Shown here: piece after piece, positions 16,079-24,692 of the stretch
Layout of the letters: every line of letters starts with the position of its first letter
How positions within the stretch are numbered: the stretch's first letter is position 1
NCBI GenBank assembly: GCA_934454125.1
Contig: CAKSFA010000003.1
Span: forward strand, 1-64,000
Direction of reading: 5' to 3'
DNA length: 64,000 nt
Source of the DNA: an uncultured Eubacteriales bacterium
Lineage (GTDB): Bacteria > Bacillota > Clostridia > Oscillospirales > Acutalibacteraceae
Made by a program: the position numbers and the translations under genes
Notes under the pieces: model-generated
Databases searched by the model: none
Seen by the model: the letters and a program-made list of their open reading frames with translations, nothing else
What the model was told of the DNA's origin: nothing

Positions 16079-17683
16079 ATGGATACCAAATATATTTTCG
16101 TTACCGGTGGAGTTGTCTCCGGTTTGGGCAAAGGCATTACGGCGGCATCTTTGGGTCGCTTGTTAAAAGCGCGTGGTCTGAAAGTGACCATGCAAAAATT
16201 TGACCCTTATTTGAATATCGACCCTGGTACCATGAATCCTTTTCAACACGGTGAAGTTTTTGTGACGGATGACGGCGCTGAGACGGATCTGGATTTGGGA
16301 CATTATGAGCGCTTTATTGATGAAAGTCTTTCGCAGAACAGCAATGTTACCTCTGGCAGAATTTACTGGAATGTTCTGCAAAATGAGCGCAATGGGCATT
16401 ACCAGGGCGGCACTGTGCAGGTGATTCCGCACATCACCAATGAGATTAAAAACCGTATTGCATTGGGCAAGGAAAATGTGGATGTTGCCATTGTTGAGGT
16501 AGGCGGCACCGTTGGCGACATTGAAAGTCAGCCCTTTTTAGAAGCGATTCGGCAATTTGGGGCAGAGGTTGGCCGCGGAAATTGTCTGTTTATTCATGTT
16601 ACGCTTGTGCCTTATCTTGCTGCTTCGAGCGAGCAAAAAACCAAACCGACGCAGCACAGTGTGAAAGAACTGCTTTCTATCGGGATTCAACCAGATGTGA
16701 TTGTGTTACGTGCCGATATGGAAGTTGCGGAAGAACATAAGAAAAAAATCGCATTGTTTTGCAATGTGCCGGAAAATTGCGTGATTCAAAACCTGGATTT
16801 GCCACTGTTGTATTCGGTGCCGTTGGCTCTGAAAGAGGAGCATCTGGATGACATTGTGTGCACGCGTTTTGGGTTGCAAACTCCGCCGGCCGATTTGACC
16901 GAGTGGACGGAAATGGTCAACACTGCATTGTCTATTCATAAAACGGTGAAAATTGGTATGGTGGGCAAATATGTTGAGCTGCGCGATGCGTACCTGAGCG
17001 TTGCTGAGGCATTGACGCATGGCGGCATTGGCAATAAAGTGAAGGTTGACATTGCATGGATTGATTCTGAGGAGCTTGACCCGCAGAATGTTGCGCAAAA
17101 GCTGGGAGATCTGGATGCGATTTTGGTGCCGGGCGGCTTTGGTCAGCGCGGCGTTGAGGGCAAGATTGAAGCGATTCGCTATGCACGCACGCATCAGGTG
17201 CCATTTTTTGGAATTTGCCTTGGCATGCAGCTTGCTGTGATTGAATATAGCCGCAATGTGCTTGGTTTGGTTGATGCAAATTCTTCTGAGTTTGACCCGC
17301 AGGGAAAAAATTCTGTGATTGCCATTATGCCTGACCAGAAAAATGTTGAGCAGCTTGGCGGCACGATGCGCCTGGGTCAATACCCCTGCCAGATTCTGCC
17401 CAATACCAAAGCAGAAGAGGTTTACGGTGATACGCTGATTTATGAGCGCCATCGTCATCGTTTTGAGGTGAATAATGATTATCGTGGGCAGCTTGAGCAG
17501 GCAGGAATGGTGTTCTCTGGCAGATCGCCTGATAATCGAATTGTAGAAATGATGGAGATTCAGGATCATCCCTGGTATCTGGCAGTGCAGTTCCATCCGG
17601 AATTTAAATCTCGACCCAACCGCCCGCACCCGTTGTTTAACAGCTTTGTTGGTGCAGCACTTGCTTATAAAGAGTCTCGGTAA
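16079..17683 (+). CDS. pyrG: CTP synthase
   Basis: It aminates UTP to CTP using glutamine. The start at ATG 16079 is preceded by GGGAGG and gives the universal N-terminus MDTKYIFVTGGVVSGLGKG and 534 aa. The frame is open upstream, but that segment is the leader. The synthetase domain spans about 1-265. The glutaminase domain has FFGICLGMQLA (nucleophile Cys) near residue 382 and VQFHPEFKSRP (His/Glu) near 508. It has its own promoter and candidate attenuator. Confidence 0.97.
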   Translation: MDTKYIFVTGGVVSGLGKGITAASLGRLLKARGLKVTMQKFDPYLNIDPGTMNPFQHGEVFVTDDGAETDLDLGHYERFIDESLSQNSNVTSGRIYWNVLQNERNGHYQGGTVQVIPHITNEIKNRIALGKENVDVAIVEVGGTVGDIESQPFLEAIRQFGAEVGRGNCLFIHVTLVPYLAASSEQKTKPTQHSVKELLSIGIQPDVIVLRADMEVAEEHKKKIALFCNVPENCVIQNLDLPLLYSVPLALKEEHLDDIVCTRFGLQTPPADLTEWTEMVNTALSIHKTVKIGMVGKYVELRDAYLSVAEALTHGGIGNKVKVDIAWIDSEELDPQNVAQKLGDLDAILVPGGFGQRGVEGKIEAIRYARTHQVPFFGICLGMQLAVIEYSRNVLGLVDANSSEFDPQGKNSVIAIMPDQKNVEQLGGTMRLGQYPCQILPNTKAEEVYGDTLIYERHRHRFEVNNDYRGQLEQAGMVFSGRSPDNRIVEMMEIQDHPWYLAVQFHPEFKSRPNRPHPLFNSFVGAALAYKESR

Positions 17684-17712
17684 CCGTTCTCTTACAGGGG
17701 AGATATAGTGAC

Positions 17713-18513
17713 ATGGAATACCTGACCTTAAATAACGGTATGCAGATGCCTTTGCTGGGTTTTGGCACGTGGGATGTGCGGGGTGATTCTGGCAAACGCA
17801 GTATTTTGGATGCGCTGGAATTGGGCTACCGTTTGATTGACACGGCACGTATGTATGAAAATGAAGCCATGGTTGGTGCGGCGATGCGTGAGAGTGGGCT
17901 TGATAGAGCAGAGCTATTTTTGACAACGAAGCTGCATCGCCTCTGTGCGGATTATCACAGCGCGAAAGCCGGAATCGAGTGCTCGCTGAATGAATTGCAG
18001 ACAGATTATATTGATTTGCTGTTGATACACGAGCCGTATGAACATGCGCTTGAGATGTATCAGGCTATGCAGGAGGCTTATCAACAGGGTAAAGTGAAAG
18101 CGCTGGGGATTTCTAATTTTAATGCGGCGGAATATTCTGACTTTTTGTGCAACTGCGGACTGGTTCCTGCGGTGAATCAGGTAGAGTCGCATGTGTATCA
18201 CACGCAGCTTACGCTGCAAAATTTGCTTCAGAAAAACGGCACACAGATGCAGTCTTGGGCGCCGTTTACACAGGGGCGGCGCAATCTTTTTGCAGAGCCG
18301 GTGCTTAACCGGATTGGAACGCAATATCAAAAAACGGCGGCACAGGTTGCGTTGCGATTTTTGGTGCAGCATCACATTGCGGTGATTCCTAAATCGGTGC
18401 ATCGCGTGCGTATGGCAGAAAATTTTGCGATTTTTGATTTTGAGCTGTCTCAGGAGGACATTGCGCAGATTGCTTGTCTGGATGAAGCGTGTTCTTTGTT
18501 TGGTTGGTATTGA
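17713..18513 (+). CDS. Aldo/keto reductase
   Basis: A 266-aa NAD(P)H-dependent oxidoreductase of the AKR TIM-barrel family. Catalytic elements are visible: the Asp in YRLIDTARMY (near 40), the Tyr in MYENE, the Lys in LTTKL (near 76) and the His in LLIHEP (near 107). The NADPH-binding tail IPKSVHRVRM is near 218. GGGGAGAT precedes the ATG. Substrate is unknown; 2,5-diketogluconate reductase-like proteins are closest by motif. Confidence 0.9.
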   Translation: MEYLTLNNGMQMPLLGFGTWDVRGDSGKRSILDALELGYRLIDTARMYENEAMVGAAMRESGLDRAELFLTTKLHRLCADYHSAKAGIECSLNELQTDYIDLLLIHEPYEHALEMYQAMQEAYQQGKVKALGISNFNAAEYSDFLCNCGLVPAVNQVESHVYHTQLTLQNLLQKNGTQMQSWAPFTQGRRNLFAEPVLNRIGTQYQKTAAQVALRFLVQHHIAVIPKSVHRVRMAENFAIFDFELSQEDIAQIACLDEACSLFGWY

Positions 18514-18559
18514 AATGGTATGGAACAGCTGCTGAATGAGGCATGTTTGCAAAATAGAG

Positions 18560-18596
18560 AATCCTCCGTATGACCTAGTTATACGGAGGATTTTTG
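18560..18596. terminator. Terminator after the aldo/keto reductase gene
   Basis: AATCCTCCGTAT pairs perfectly with ATACGGAGGATT over a 9-nt loop, followed by TTTTTG. Confidence 0.93.
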
Positions 18597-18630
18597 TGTA
18601 CATCTTTCAACAAAGAACTGGAATAAATGA

Positions 18631-19017
18631 TTAGACAAGTGGAGTTGTTTTGAGATGTTTTGATAAAATGGATACAACGATATGAATGATGAGCACCGCA
18701 ATCAATAATACAGCGAAAACTCGATGCATGGGAAACCATTTGGCTTTCAATTTGTTTCGTGCGCAATAGGTGAGTGCTAATAGAATCAGCAATACCAACA
18801 CAAGGATTCCTGAAAGATTTTCGGTGATTGCTTGCGGATGTTTTATAAAAGAAAGTAAGCCATGGATGGCTCCTGTCGCAATTACAGCAATGCCCAAAGG
18901 TTTGTGAATTTTACTGAAAAATGCGTTCATACGTTTATTCTTTGATATTCTCCCGACATATTTTATCAATAAGAGAATACACATGACAAAAGATATTGCT
19001 CCAAGCCAACGATCCAA
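18631..19017 (-). CDS. Four-helix membrane protein, cytochrome-b-like
   Basis: A 128-aa protein with four hydrophobic helices (about 5-20, 40-58, 70-88 and 98-120). Histidines sit in or near the helices (HKPLG, AIHGLL, MHRV, IIHIV), recalling diheme four-helix cytochrome/ferric-reductase-like membrane domains. The assignment is by architecture only. It is downstream of the acn-icd-rex-lemA operon, but a terminator separates them. Confidence 0.65.
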   Translation of the reverse strand: MDRWLGAISFVMCILLLIKYVGRISKNKRMNAFFSKIHKPLGIAVIATGAIHGLLSFIKHPQAITENLSGILVLVLLILLALTYCARNKLKAKWFPMHRVFAVLLIAVLIIHIVVSILSKHLKTTPLV

Positions 19018-19108
19018 CAGTATGTTCTCCTTTTAAATTTTGTTTGATCTTGTGTTTTGACCAAAATAAATCATATCAGAAAATTGTCGAAAAATCTACT
19101 GCTGTATG

Positions 19109-19150
19109 AAAAAACACCTAAAAAATCTGAAAATTTTTCGGGTGTTTTTT
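19109..19150. terminator. Terminator of the acn-icd-rex-lemA operon
   Basis: AAAAAACACC (19109-19118) pairs with GGTGTTTTTT (19141-19150), enclosing a second AT-rich stem. It is symmetrical and can act on the minus strand after lemA. Confidence 0.85.
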
Positions 19151-19186
19151 CTATATTTTGTGCAAGATTCTGTACATAAACAACAT

Positions 19187-19702
19187 CTATTCCAGAAATG
19201 CTCTTGGTTGATACCGGAACAGTTTTGCTACGATTTTTGCCGGAAAGCGCGCGAGCGCTTCGTTATAAATTTTTACAGTTTCGTTATAGTGCGCCCGAGC
19301 TGCTGCGATTGCTTGATGCACAGATTCTAATTGTGTTAAGATGGTTGACAAACGGGGATTTGTGGTTGCAAATCCTGCGTTTTTGGTTGCTTCCAAGAGA
19401 CTCTGTTCCAATGCAGTCAGCTGCTTGTTTGCTTCTTCTAATTCGACCGCTGTGTTGGCTTGCAGCGCATTTTCGCACGGAACTGCAATGGGAATAGCAG
19501 CTTCTGGATACTCAGTTTTGAGCAGATTGCCCCAATCGCTTAGTAACGCTGCGCGTTGGCGTATTTGTGTTTGGAGTTTTGCTCTGGCATCGCCCGTTTT
19601 CAATGAGCGCCGCAACAATTTATTTGACGAAGAAAGCAAGGAGATCATAGCAATTAAAATGAAGAGCGTAACGATTACGCCGATAATCCAGGGGATGATC
19701 AC
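19187..19702 (-). CDS. LemA family protein
   Basis: A 171-aa protein with one N-terminal membrane helix (residues 2-22) and a long cytoplasmic helical bundle. The C-terminal ARAHYNETVKIYNEALARFP is the LemA signature. The start is GTG 19702, 8 nt from GGAGG. It begins 20 nt after rex and ends the operon. LemA proteins have no settled biochemical function. Confidence 0.88.
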   Translation of the reverse strand: MIIPWIIGVIVTLFILIAMISLLSSSNKLLRRSLKTGDARAKLQTQIRQRAALLSDWGNLLKTEYPEAAIPIAVPCENALQANTAVELEEANKQLTALEQSLLEATKNAGFATTNPRLSTILTQLESVHQAIAAARAHYNETVKIYNEALARFPAKIVAKLFRYQPRAFLE

Positions 19703-19722
19703 AGCTAGTACCTCCGATGAAA

Positions 19723-20361
19723 TTATTGAATCATATTTTCAGAAATGCGATAACAGAGCGTCATCAGGCTATCTCCTAAATGTACATTTTCTACAATCGC
19801 GTCTGAATATTTTGGGTTGATATCGTAGTGGCTAAAATTCCAATAGTTTTTTATACCCAGCGCATACAGGCGGTCTACCGTTTCTGCAACGGCCTCTTGC
19901 GGTATGCATAACACTGCCATATCTGGGTGGATTTTTTGGCAAAATTCCTCTAGCTTTGCAAGATCTAAAATGGTATGTTCTTTTAACTGGCTGCCAATTT
20001 TTTGGGGATCATTATCAAAAATGCCAGTTAGCACAAAGCCTTGCATTTCAAAGGCAAAGTGCATGGTGACAGCGTGCCCCAGGTTGCCGGCACCCATAAT
20101 AATAGTTTTGTAAGAGTTCTGAATGCCCATAATGTGGCCGATTTCGGTGCGAAGCTGATCGACCATGTAGCCGTAGCCCTGTTGACCAAAACCGCCAAAA
20201 CAGTTGAGGTCTTGCCGGATTTGCGAGGCGGTTAATCCCATATTTTCCGAAAGCTCTTTGGAGGAGATGCGCGTGATGCCCTTGTTTTTCAGCGCTGTTA
20301 AATGGCGGTAATAACGGGGGAGTCTGCGGATTACAGGCATTGAAATATAATTTTTTGCCAT
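19723..20361 (-). CDS. rex: Rex, NADH/NAD-sensing repressor
   Basis: Rex releases DNA when NADH rises, derepressing fermentation and redox genes. The 212 aa begin with a winged helix (SMPVIRRLPRYYRHL, then ISSKELSENMGLTASQIRQDL). A Rossmann domain follows with GAGNLGHAV near residue 90 and FDNDPQKIG. Downstream of icd by 25 nt. Placement with aconitase and isocitrate dehydrogenase suggests redox control of the oxidative citrate branch that feeds glutamate. Confidence 0.95.
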   Translation of the reverse strand: MAKNYISMPVIRRLPRYYRHLTALKNKGITRISSKELSENMGLTASQIRQDLNCFGGFGQQGYGYMVDQLRTEIGHIMGIQNSYKTIIMGAGNLGHAVTMHFAFEMQGFVLTGIFDNDPQKIGSQLKEHTILDLAKLEEFCQKIHPDMAVLCIPQEAVAETVDRLYALGIKNYWNFSHYDINPKYSDAIVENVHLGDSLMTLCYRISENMIQ

Positions 20362-20386
20362 TGGTTTTGTGCACCTCCGAAATCCG

Positions 20387-21598
20387 TTACAGAAGCTTGA
20401 CCAGGCGGTGATTGATTTCTTTCAAAAAGGTTTCTGTATCTACTGTTTGCTTATTTTCCAAGGTGGACAGTGCGTATAAATCGCCTGTCATTACACCTTC
20501 TTCGATGGTGGTTAAAGCGGCTTTTTCGAGTTTGTTTGCAAACTCAACCAGTGCTGTGGTATTGTCCAGTTCTCCTCTTTTGCGCAGAGCGCCAGTCCAG
20601 GCAAATAGCGTTGCCATGGAGTTGGTAGAGGTTTTTTCGCCTTTTAAATGCTTATAATAATGGCGCTGCACTGTGCCGTGGGCAGCTTCATATTCATAGA
20701 CGCCGTCTGGTGAAACCAGTACGGAGGTCATCATAGCAAGGCTGCCAAAGGCGGTTGCGACCATGTCGGACATTACATCGCCGTCGTAGTTTTTGCATGC
20801 CCAAATATAGCCGCCGTTTGAGCGGACAACTCTGGCTACGGCGTCATCGATTAAGGTGTAAAAATATTCAATGCCAGTCGCTTCAAATTTTGCTTTATAC
20901 TCGTTTGCGTAGATTTCAGCAAAGATATCTTTAAAACGGTGATCGTATTTTTTTGAAATGGTATCTTTGGTAGAAAACCACAGATCCTGTTTTACGTCCA
21001 GAGCATAATTCAGGCAAGCGCGCGCAAAGCTGGCAATGCTTTTATCGAGGTTGTGCAGCCCCTGCACAATACCGGACGTTTCAAAGCTATGAATTAGTTC
21101 GCGGACTTCGGTGCCATCTGCGTGCGTCAGTACCAGCTCAGCTTTGCTGCCTGCTTCAGCAGTCATTTCTGTATTGCGGTAAACATCGCCATAGGCATGA
21201 CGGGCGATTGTGATTGGTTTTGTCCAGGTTGGGATAAACGGTGTGATACCTTTGACCAGGATCGGTGCACGAAATACGGTGCCGTCCAGCAGAGCGCGAA
21301 TCGTACCGTTGGGGGACTTCCACATTTGCTTGAGTTTATATTCTTCCACGCGGTCTGCATTGGGCGTAATGGTGGCACATTTTACAGCAACACCATACTT
21401 TTTGGTTGCCTGTGCAGAATCAAAAGTGACGCGGTCATCGGTCGCATCGCGGTGTTCCAGGCCAAGGTCGTAATACTCCGTTTTTAAATCAATGTATGGA
21501 GTTAGCAAAATTTCTTTGATCATCTTCCAGATGATGCGTGTCATTTCATCGCCGTCCATTTCGACTAACGGCGTTTTCATTTGTATTTTCTCTCCCAT
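20387..21598 (-). CDS. icd: NADP-dependent isocitrate dehydrogenase (IDH1/2-like)
   Basis: It oxidises isocitrate to 2-oxoglutarate with NADP. The 403 aa belong to the eukaryote-like homodimeric type (VEMDGDEMTRIIWKMIK, KSPNGTIR, KPITIARHAYGD, EAAHGTVQRHY), distinct from the E. coli Icd type. The start at ATG 21598 has AGGAGG with a 7-nt spacer. It begins 14 nt after acn, so the two consecutive steps are co-expressed. Confidence 0.95.
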   Translation of the reverse strand: MGEKIQMKTPLVEMDGDEMTRIIWKMIKEILLTPYIDLKTEYYDLGLEHRDATDDRVTFDSAQATKKYGVAVKCATITPNADRVEEYKLKQMWKSPNGTIRALLDGTVFRAPILVKGITPFIPTWTKPITIARHAYGDVYRNTEMTAEAGSKAELVLTHADGTEVRELIHSFETSGIVQGLHNLDKSIASFARACLNYALDVKQDLWFSTKDTISKKYDHRFKDIFAEIYANEYKAKFEATGIEYFYTLIDDAVARVVRSNGGYIWACKNYDGDVMSDMVATAFGSLAMMTSVLVSPDGVYEYEAAHGTVQRHYYKHLKGEKTSTNSMATLFAWTGALRKRGELDNTTALVEFANKLEKAALTTIEEGVMTGDLYALSTLENKQTVDTETFLKEINHRLVKLL

Positions 21599-21612
21599 GT
21601 GCGATCCTCCTA

Positions 21613-23547
21613 TTAACTGTTTTGTTCTCTGGTATAGTTGAGCAAACCGCCGGCCAACACCAATTCGCGCTGCCGTTCGGTCAAGACTGGTTCCAGTTCA
21701 ATTTCGATACCTTTGGTTTTGTCTTTTAGTATTACGGTGCCGCCGCCGGAAATTGCTGCGCGGATATTTGGCAACTCCAGTTCATCCATTTGATCAATTT
21801 TATCATAGTCTGCTTCGTTTTTGAATACGAACGGCAAAATACCCGCATTTGCAAGGTTTGCACAGTGAATGCGTGCAAAGGACTTTGCAATGACTGCTTT
21901 CACCCCCAGATACAGTGGAACCAGCGCAGCGTGCTCGCGTGAAGAACCCTGGCCGTAATTGACGCCGCCAATGACGATGCTTGGACCTTCTTTGCGGCAA
22001 CGCTCTGGGAATTGTTCGTCACAGACTGCAAAGCAGAAATTGGATAAGTACGGAATGTTGGAGCGATACGGCAAGATTTTTGCGCCGGCGGGCATGATGT
22101 GGTCTGTGGTAATATTGTCGCCCACTTTGAGCAACGCTTTTGCTGTGATTGTTTCCTCCAGAGCCGAAGAAGCGGGGAATTCTTTGATGTTTGGTCCACG
22201 CAGGACTTCTACGGTGTCCATTTCTTCTGCCGGTACAGGGGGTTCGACCATATTGTCGTTGATCAGAAAATGCTCTGGTTGTGCGATTGTGACGGCTTCG
22301 CCCAATGTTTGGGGATTGGTGAATACGCCGGTTAACGCAGAAACGGCCGCTGTTTCGGGGCTTACCAAATATACCTGACCGGTTGCAGTGCCTGAACGGC
22401 CTTCAAAATTGCGATTGAAGGTGCGCAGTGACACACCGTTGGAGTTGGGCGATTGCCCCATACCGATGCACGGACCGCAGGCGCTTTCTAAAATACGTGC
22501 ACCGGCGGAGATCAGGTCAGCCAAAGCGCCGTTTTGAGCCAGCATCTGGAAGACTTGCTTGGAGCCTGGAGCGATGGATAGACTGACATCGGGGTGGACA
22601 GTTTTGCCTTTTAAAATGGATGCGACACGCATCAGGTCTAAATAGGAAGAGTTGGTGCAGGAGCCAATGCACACCTGATCGACTTTTTTTGGTCCGATCT
22701 CGTCGATTGCTTTGATATTGTCAGGGCTGTGCGGGCAAGCAGCTAGCGGTTTGAGCGCTGAGAGATTGATTTCGTATACCTCGTCATAGAGAGCATCGTC
22801 ATCGGCTTTTAGCTCTACCCAGTCTGTCTCGCGGTCTTGGGCTTTCAAAAAGCCGCGGGTTACGTCGTCAGATGGGAAGATGGAGGTTGTGGCACCCAGC
22901 TCGGCACCCATGTTTGTGATGGTTGCACGCTCTGGCACGGTTAGTGTGGCAACGCCGGGACCGCCGTATTCAATGATTTTGCCAACGCCGCCTTTTACGG
23001 TGAGCAGACGCAGAACCTCTAAAATTACGTCTTTGGCAGAAACCCAGCTTTGCAATTTACCGGTCAGATTGATGCGTACCATTTTTGGCATGGTGATGTG
23101 GTAGGCACCGCCGCCCATTGCAACAGCAACGTCCAAACCGCCAGCTCCCATGGCCAGCATACCGATGCCGCCATTGGTTGGGGTGTGGCTATCAGAGCCG
23201 ATGAGGGTTTTGCCTGGCACGCCAAAGCGCTCCAGGTGCACCTGGTGGCAAATGCCGTTGCCTGGACGTGAAAAGTAAATGCCGTGTTTTTTGCAAACAG
23301 TTTGAATAAACTTGTGGTCATCGGCGTTTTCGAAACCGGTTTGCAGTGTGTTGTGGTCAATGTATGCGACTGATTTTTCGGTTTTGACGCGCGGCACGCC
23401 CATTGCCTCAAACTCCAGATATGCCATTGTTCCGGTGGCATCTTGGGTTAGGGTTTGATCAATTTTCAGGCCAATGTCGCTGCCGGTTGTCATTTCACCG
23501 GTGAGCAGGTGCGCTTTTATGATTTTTTGTGCAATTGTATTTCCCAT
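21613..23547 (-). CDS. acn: Aconitate hydratase
   Basis: It isomerises citrate to isocitrate with a [4Fe-4S] cluster. The 644 aa have cluster ligands in CIGSCTNSS (near residue 305) and SACGPCIGMG (near 370), the DHNTLQ and SDSHTPTNGG motifs of the N-terminal domain, and the swivel-domain YGQGSSREHAA. The length and linear order resemble the mitochondrial-like/AcnA-short forms. LeuC proteins are shorter and lack the fused swivel domain. First gene of the operon. Confidence 0.94.
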   Translation of the reverse strand: MGNTIAQKIIKAHLLTGEMTTGSDIGLKIDQTLTQDATGTMAYLEFEAMGVPRVKTEKSVAYIDHNTLQTGFENADDHKFIQTVCKKHGIYFSRPGNGICHQVHLERFGVPGKTLIGSDSHTPTNGGIGMLAMGAGGLDVAVAMGGGAYHITMPKMVRINLTGKLQSWVSAKDVILEVLRLLTVKGGVGKIIEYGGPGVATLTVPERATITNMGAELGATTSIFPSDDVTRGFLKAQDRETDWVELKADDDALYDEVYEINLSALKPLAACPHSPDNIKAIDEIGPKKVDQVCIGSCTNSSYLDLMRVASILKGKTVHPDVSLSIAPGSKQVFQMLAQNGALADLISAGARILESACGPCIGMGQSPNSNGVSLRTFNRNFEGRSGTATGQVYLVSPETAAVSALTGVFTNPQTLGEAVTIAQPEHFLINDNMVEPPVPAEEMDTVEVLRGPNIKEFPASSALEETITAKALLKVGDNITTDHIMPAGAKILPYRSNIPYLSNFCFAVCDEQFPERCRKEGPSIVIGGVNYGQGSSREHAALVPLYLGVKAVIAKSFARIHCANLANAGILPFVFKNEADYDKIDQMDELELPNIRAAISGGGTVILKDKTKGIEIELEPVLTERQRELVLAGGLLNYTREQNS

Positions 23548-23616
23548 TGGTATCTCCTTTTAAAAGTTGGTCTGTTTTTATCTGTAACAAGTATTTTGCA
23601 GTTGATCGTTCTTTTT

Positions 23617-23645
23617 ATTATCCAATATTTTTCAATGCTTGTCAA
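23617..23645 (-). promoter_or_regulatory. Promoter of the acn operon
   Basis: On the minus strand, TTGACA (23645-23640) and GATAAT (23622-23617) with a 17-bp spacer. A partly palindromic TTGTTAAG...TTCAA sequence (23647-23665) abuts the -35 box. The rest of 23548-23719 shows nothing else. Confidence 0.78.
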
Positions 23646-23719
23646 CTTGTTAAGCTTGTTTTCAAGGTATATTATATAATGTATAGAAACTGACGTACAG
23701 TCGTTTTGAAAGAGGGAAA

Positions 23720-23748
23720 TTGCGCTGCTGTTTTTTTTGTGCTATAAT
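23720..23748 (+). promoter_or_regulatory. Promoter of the tepA-ftsK cluster
   Basis: TTGCGC at 23720-23725 and TATAAT at 23743-23748, 17-bp spacer. Confidence 0.65.
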
Positions 23749-23863
23749 ACTACGATGACCACCGATTGCATGTATTGCGTGCGAATGCAAACAGAAATTT
23801 TTCTATTTGCTGTATGTTTTACATAGCTTTACGGCACACTATGTGTTGTAGGAGGTGGTGCAG

Positions 23864-24613
23864 ATGGATCAGTTTCAAAGCAAAAAACAGGGTGCAGTGC
23901 AAACATCTGAAGCGCCAGAAGACGAACAAAGTGAACAGCAGGATCCGCAGCTCAATGAAATTCAGCAGATGGGCTCAGTGCTGACGGATAATGGTAAGCA
24001 TAAGATACATTGTCTTACCATCATTGGGCAGATTGAGGGACATTATGTGCTGCCCAGCCAAAATAAAACGACCAAATATGAGCATATCATTCCTCAGTTG
24101 GTTGCGATTGAAGAGGAACCGACCATTGAAGGTTTGTTGATTTTGCTCAATACGGTGGGCGGAGATGTGGAGGCAGGACTTGCTTTGGCAGAGTTGTTTG
24201 CTGGAATGAAAAAGCCCACGGTTTCGCTGGTGCTTGGCGGTGGACATTCCATTGGCGTTCCACTGGCGGTTGCGGCGCGGAAGTCATTTATTGCGCCATC
24301 GGCAACGATGACGATCCACCCGGTGCGTATGAATGGTTTGACACTGGGGGTGCCGCAGACGTTTGAATATTTTCAGCGTATGCAGCAGCGTATTACGGAA
24401 TTTGTGTGCAAACATTCTCAAATTAAGCCGGAACGTTTTTATAACTTGGCAATGAATACAGAAGAGCTTGTGATGGACGTAGGAACTGTGCTGGACGGAA
24501 AAGATGCAGTGGCAGAAGGGTTGATTGATGGACTGGGCAGCCTTTCTGATGCATTGGAGTGTTTATATGATATGATTGATGATGCACAGACACCGCAGAC
24601 AGAGCGAGCATAG
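23864..24613 (+). CDS. tepA: TepA-like ClpP-class serine protease
   Basis: A 249-aa member of the ClpP/crotonase fold, related to Bacillus TepA (YmfB). An acidic, Gln-rich N-terminal segment (residues 1-40) precedes the protease domain. The NTVGGDVEAGLALAEL oxyanion segment, GGGHSIGVPLA (likely nucleophile Ser) and MTIHPVRM (likely catalytic His) follow in the expected order. The start ATG 23864 has GGAGG with an 8-nt gap. Its position upstream of ftsK/spoIIIE matches the Bacillus order. Confidence 0.9.
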   Translation: MDQFQSKKQGAVQTSEAPEDEQSEQQDPQLNEIQQMGSVLTDNGKHKIHCLTIIGQIEGHYVLPSQNKTTKYEHIIPQLVAIEEEPTIEGLLILLNTVGGDVEAGLALAELFAGMKKPTVSLVLGGGHSIGVPLAVAARKSFIAPSATMTIHPVRMNGLTLGVPQTFEYFQRMQQRITEFVCKHSQIKPERFYNLAMNTEELVMDVGTVLDGKDAVAEGLIDGLGSLSDALECLYDMIDDAQTPQTERA

Positions 24614-24635
24614 ATTGTTAATAGGTATTTTGAGA

Positions 24636-24662
24636 CAATGGCCTGAAGCGGCCTTGTTTACA
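24636..24662 (+). terminator. Weak hairpin between tepA and ftsK
   Basis: CAATGGCC pairs with GGCCTTG over TGAAGC, with only a short T stretch, so termination would be partial. Confidence 0.45.
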
Positions 24663-24692
24663 TAGACTTAAGATAGAACGGGAGGTGAAACT

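Noticed and set aside
21613..23547. Reading acn as the missing leuC
   Set aside because: At 644 aa with a fused swivel domain and next to icd, it is a TCA-type aconitase rather than isopropylmalate isomerase.
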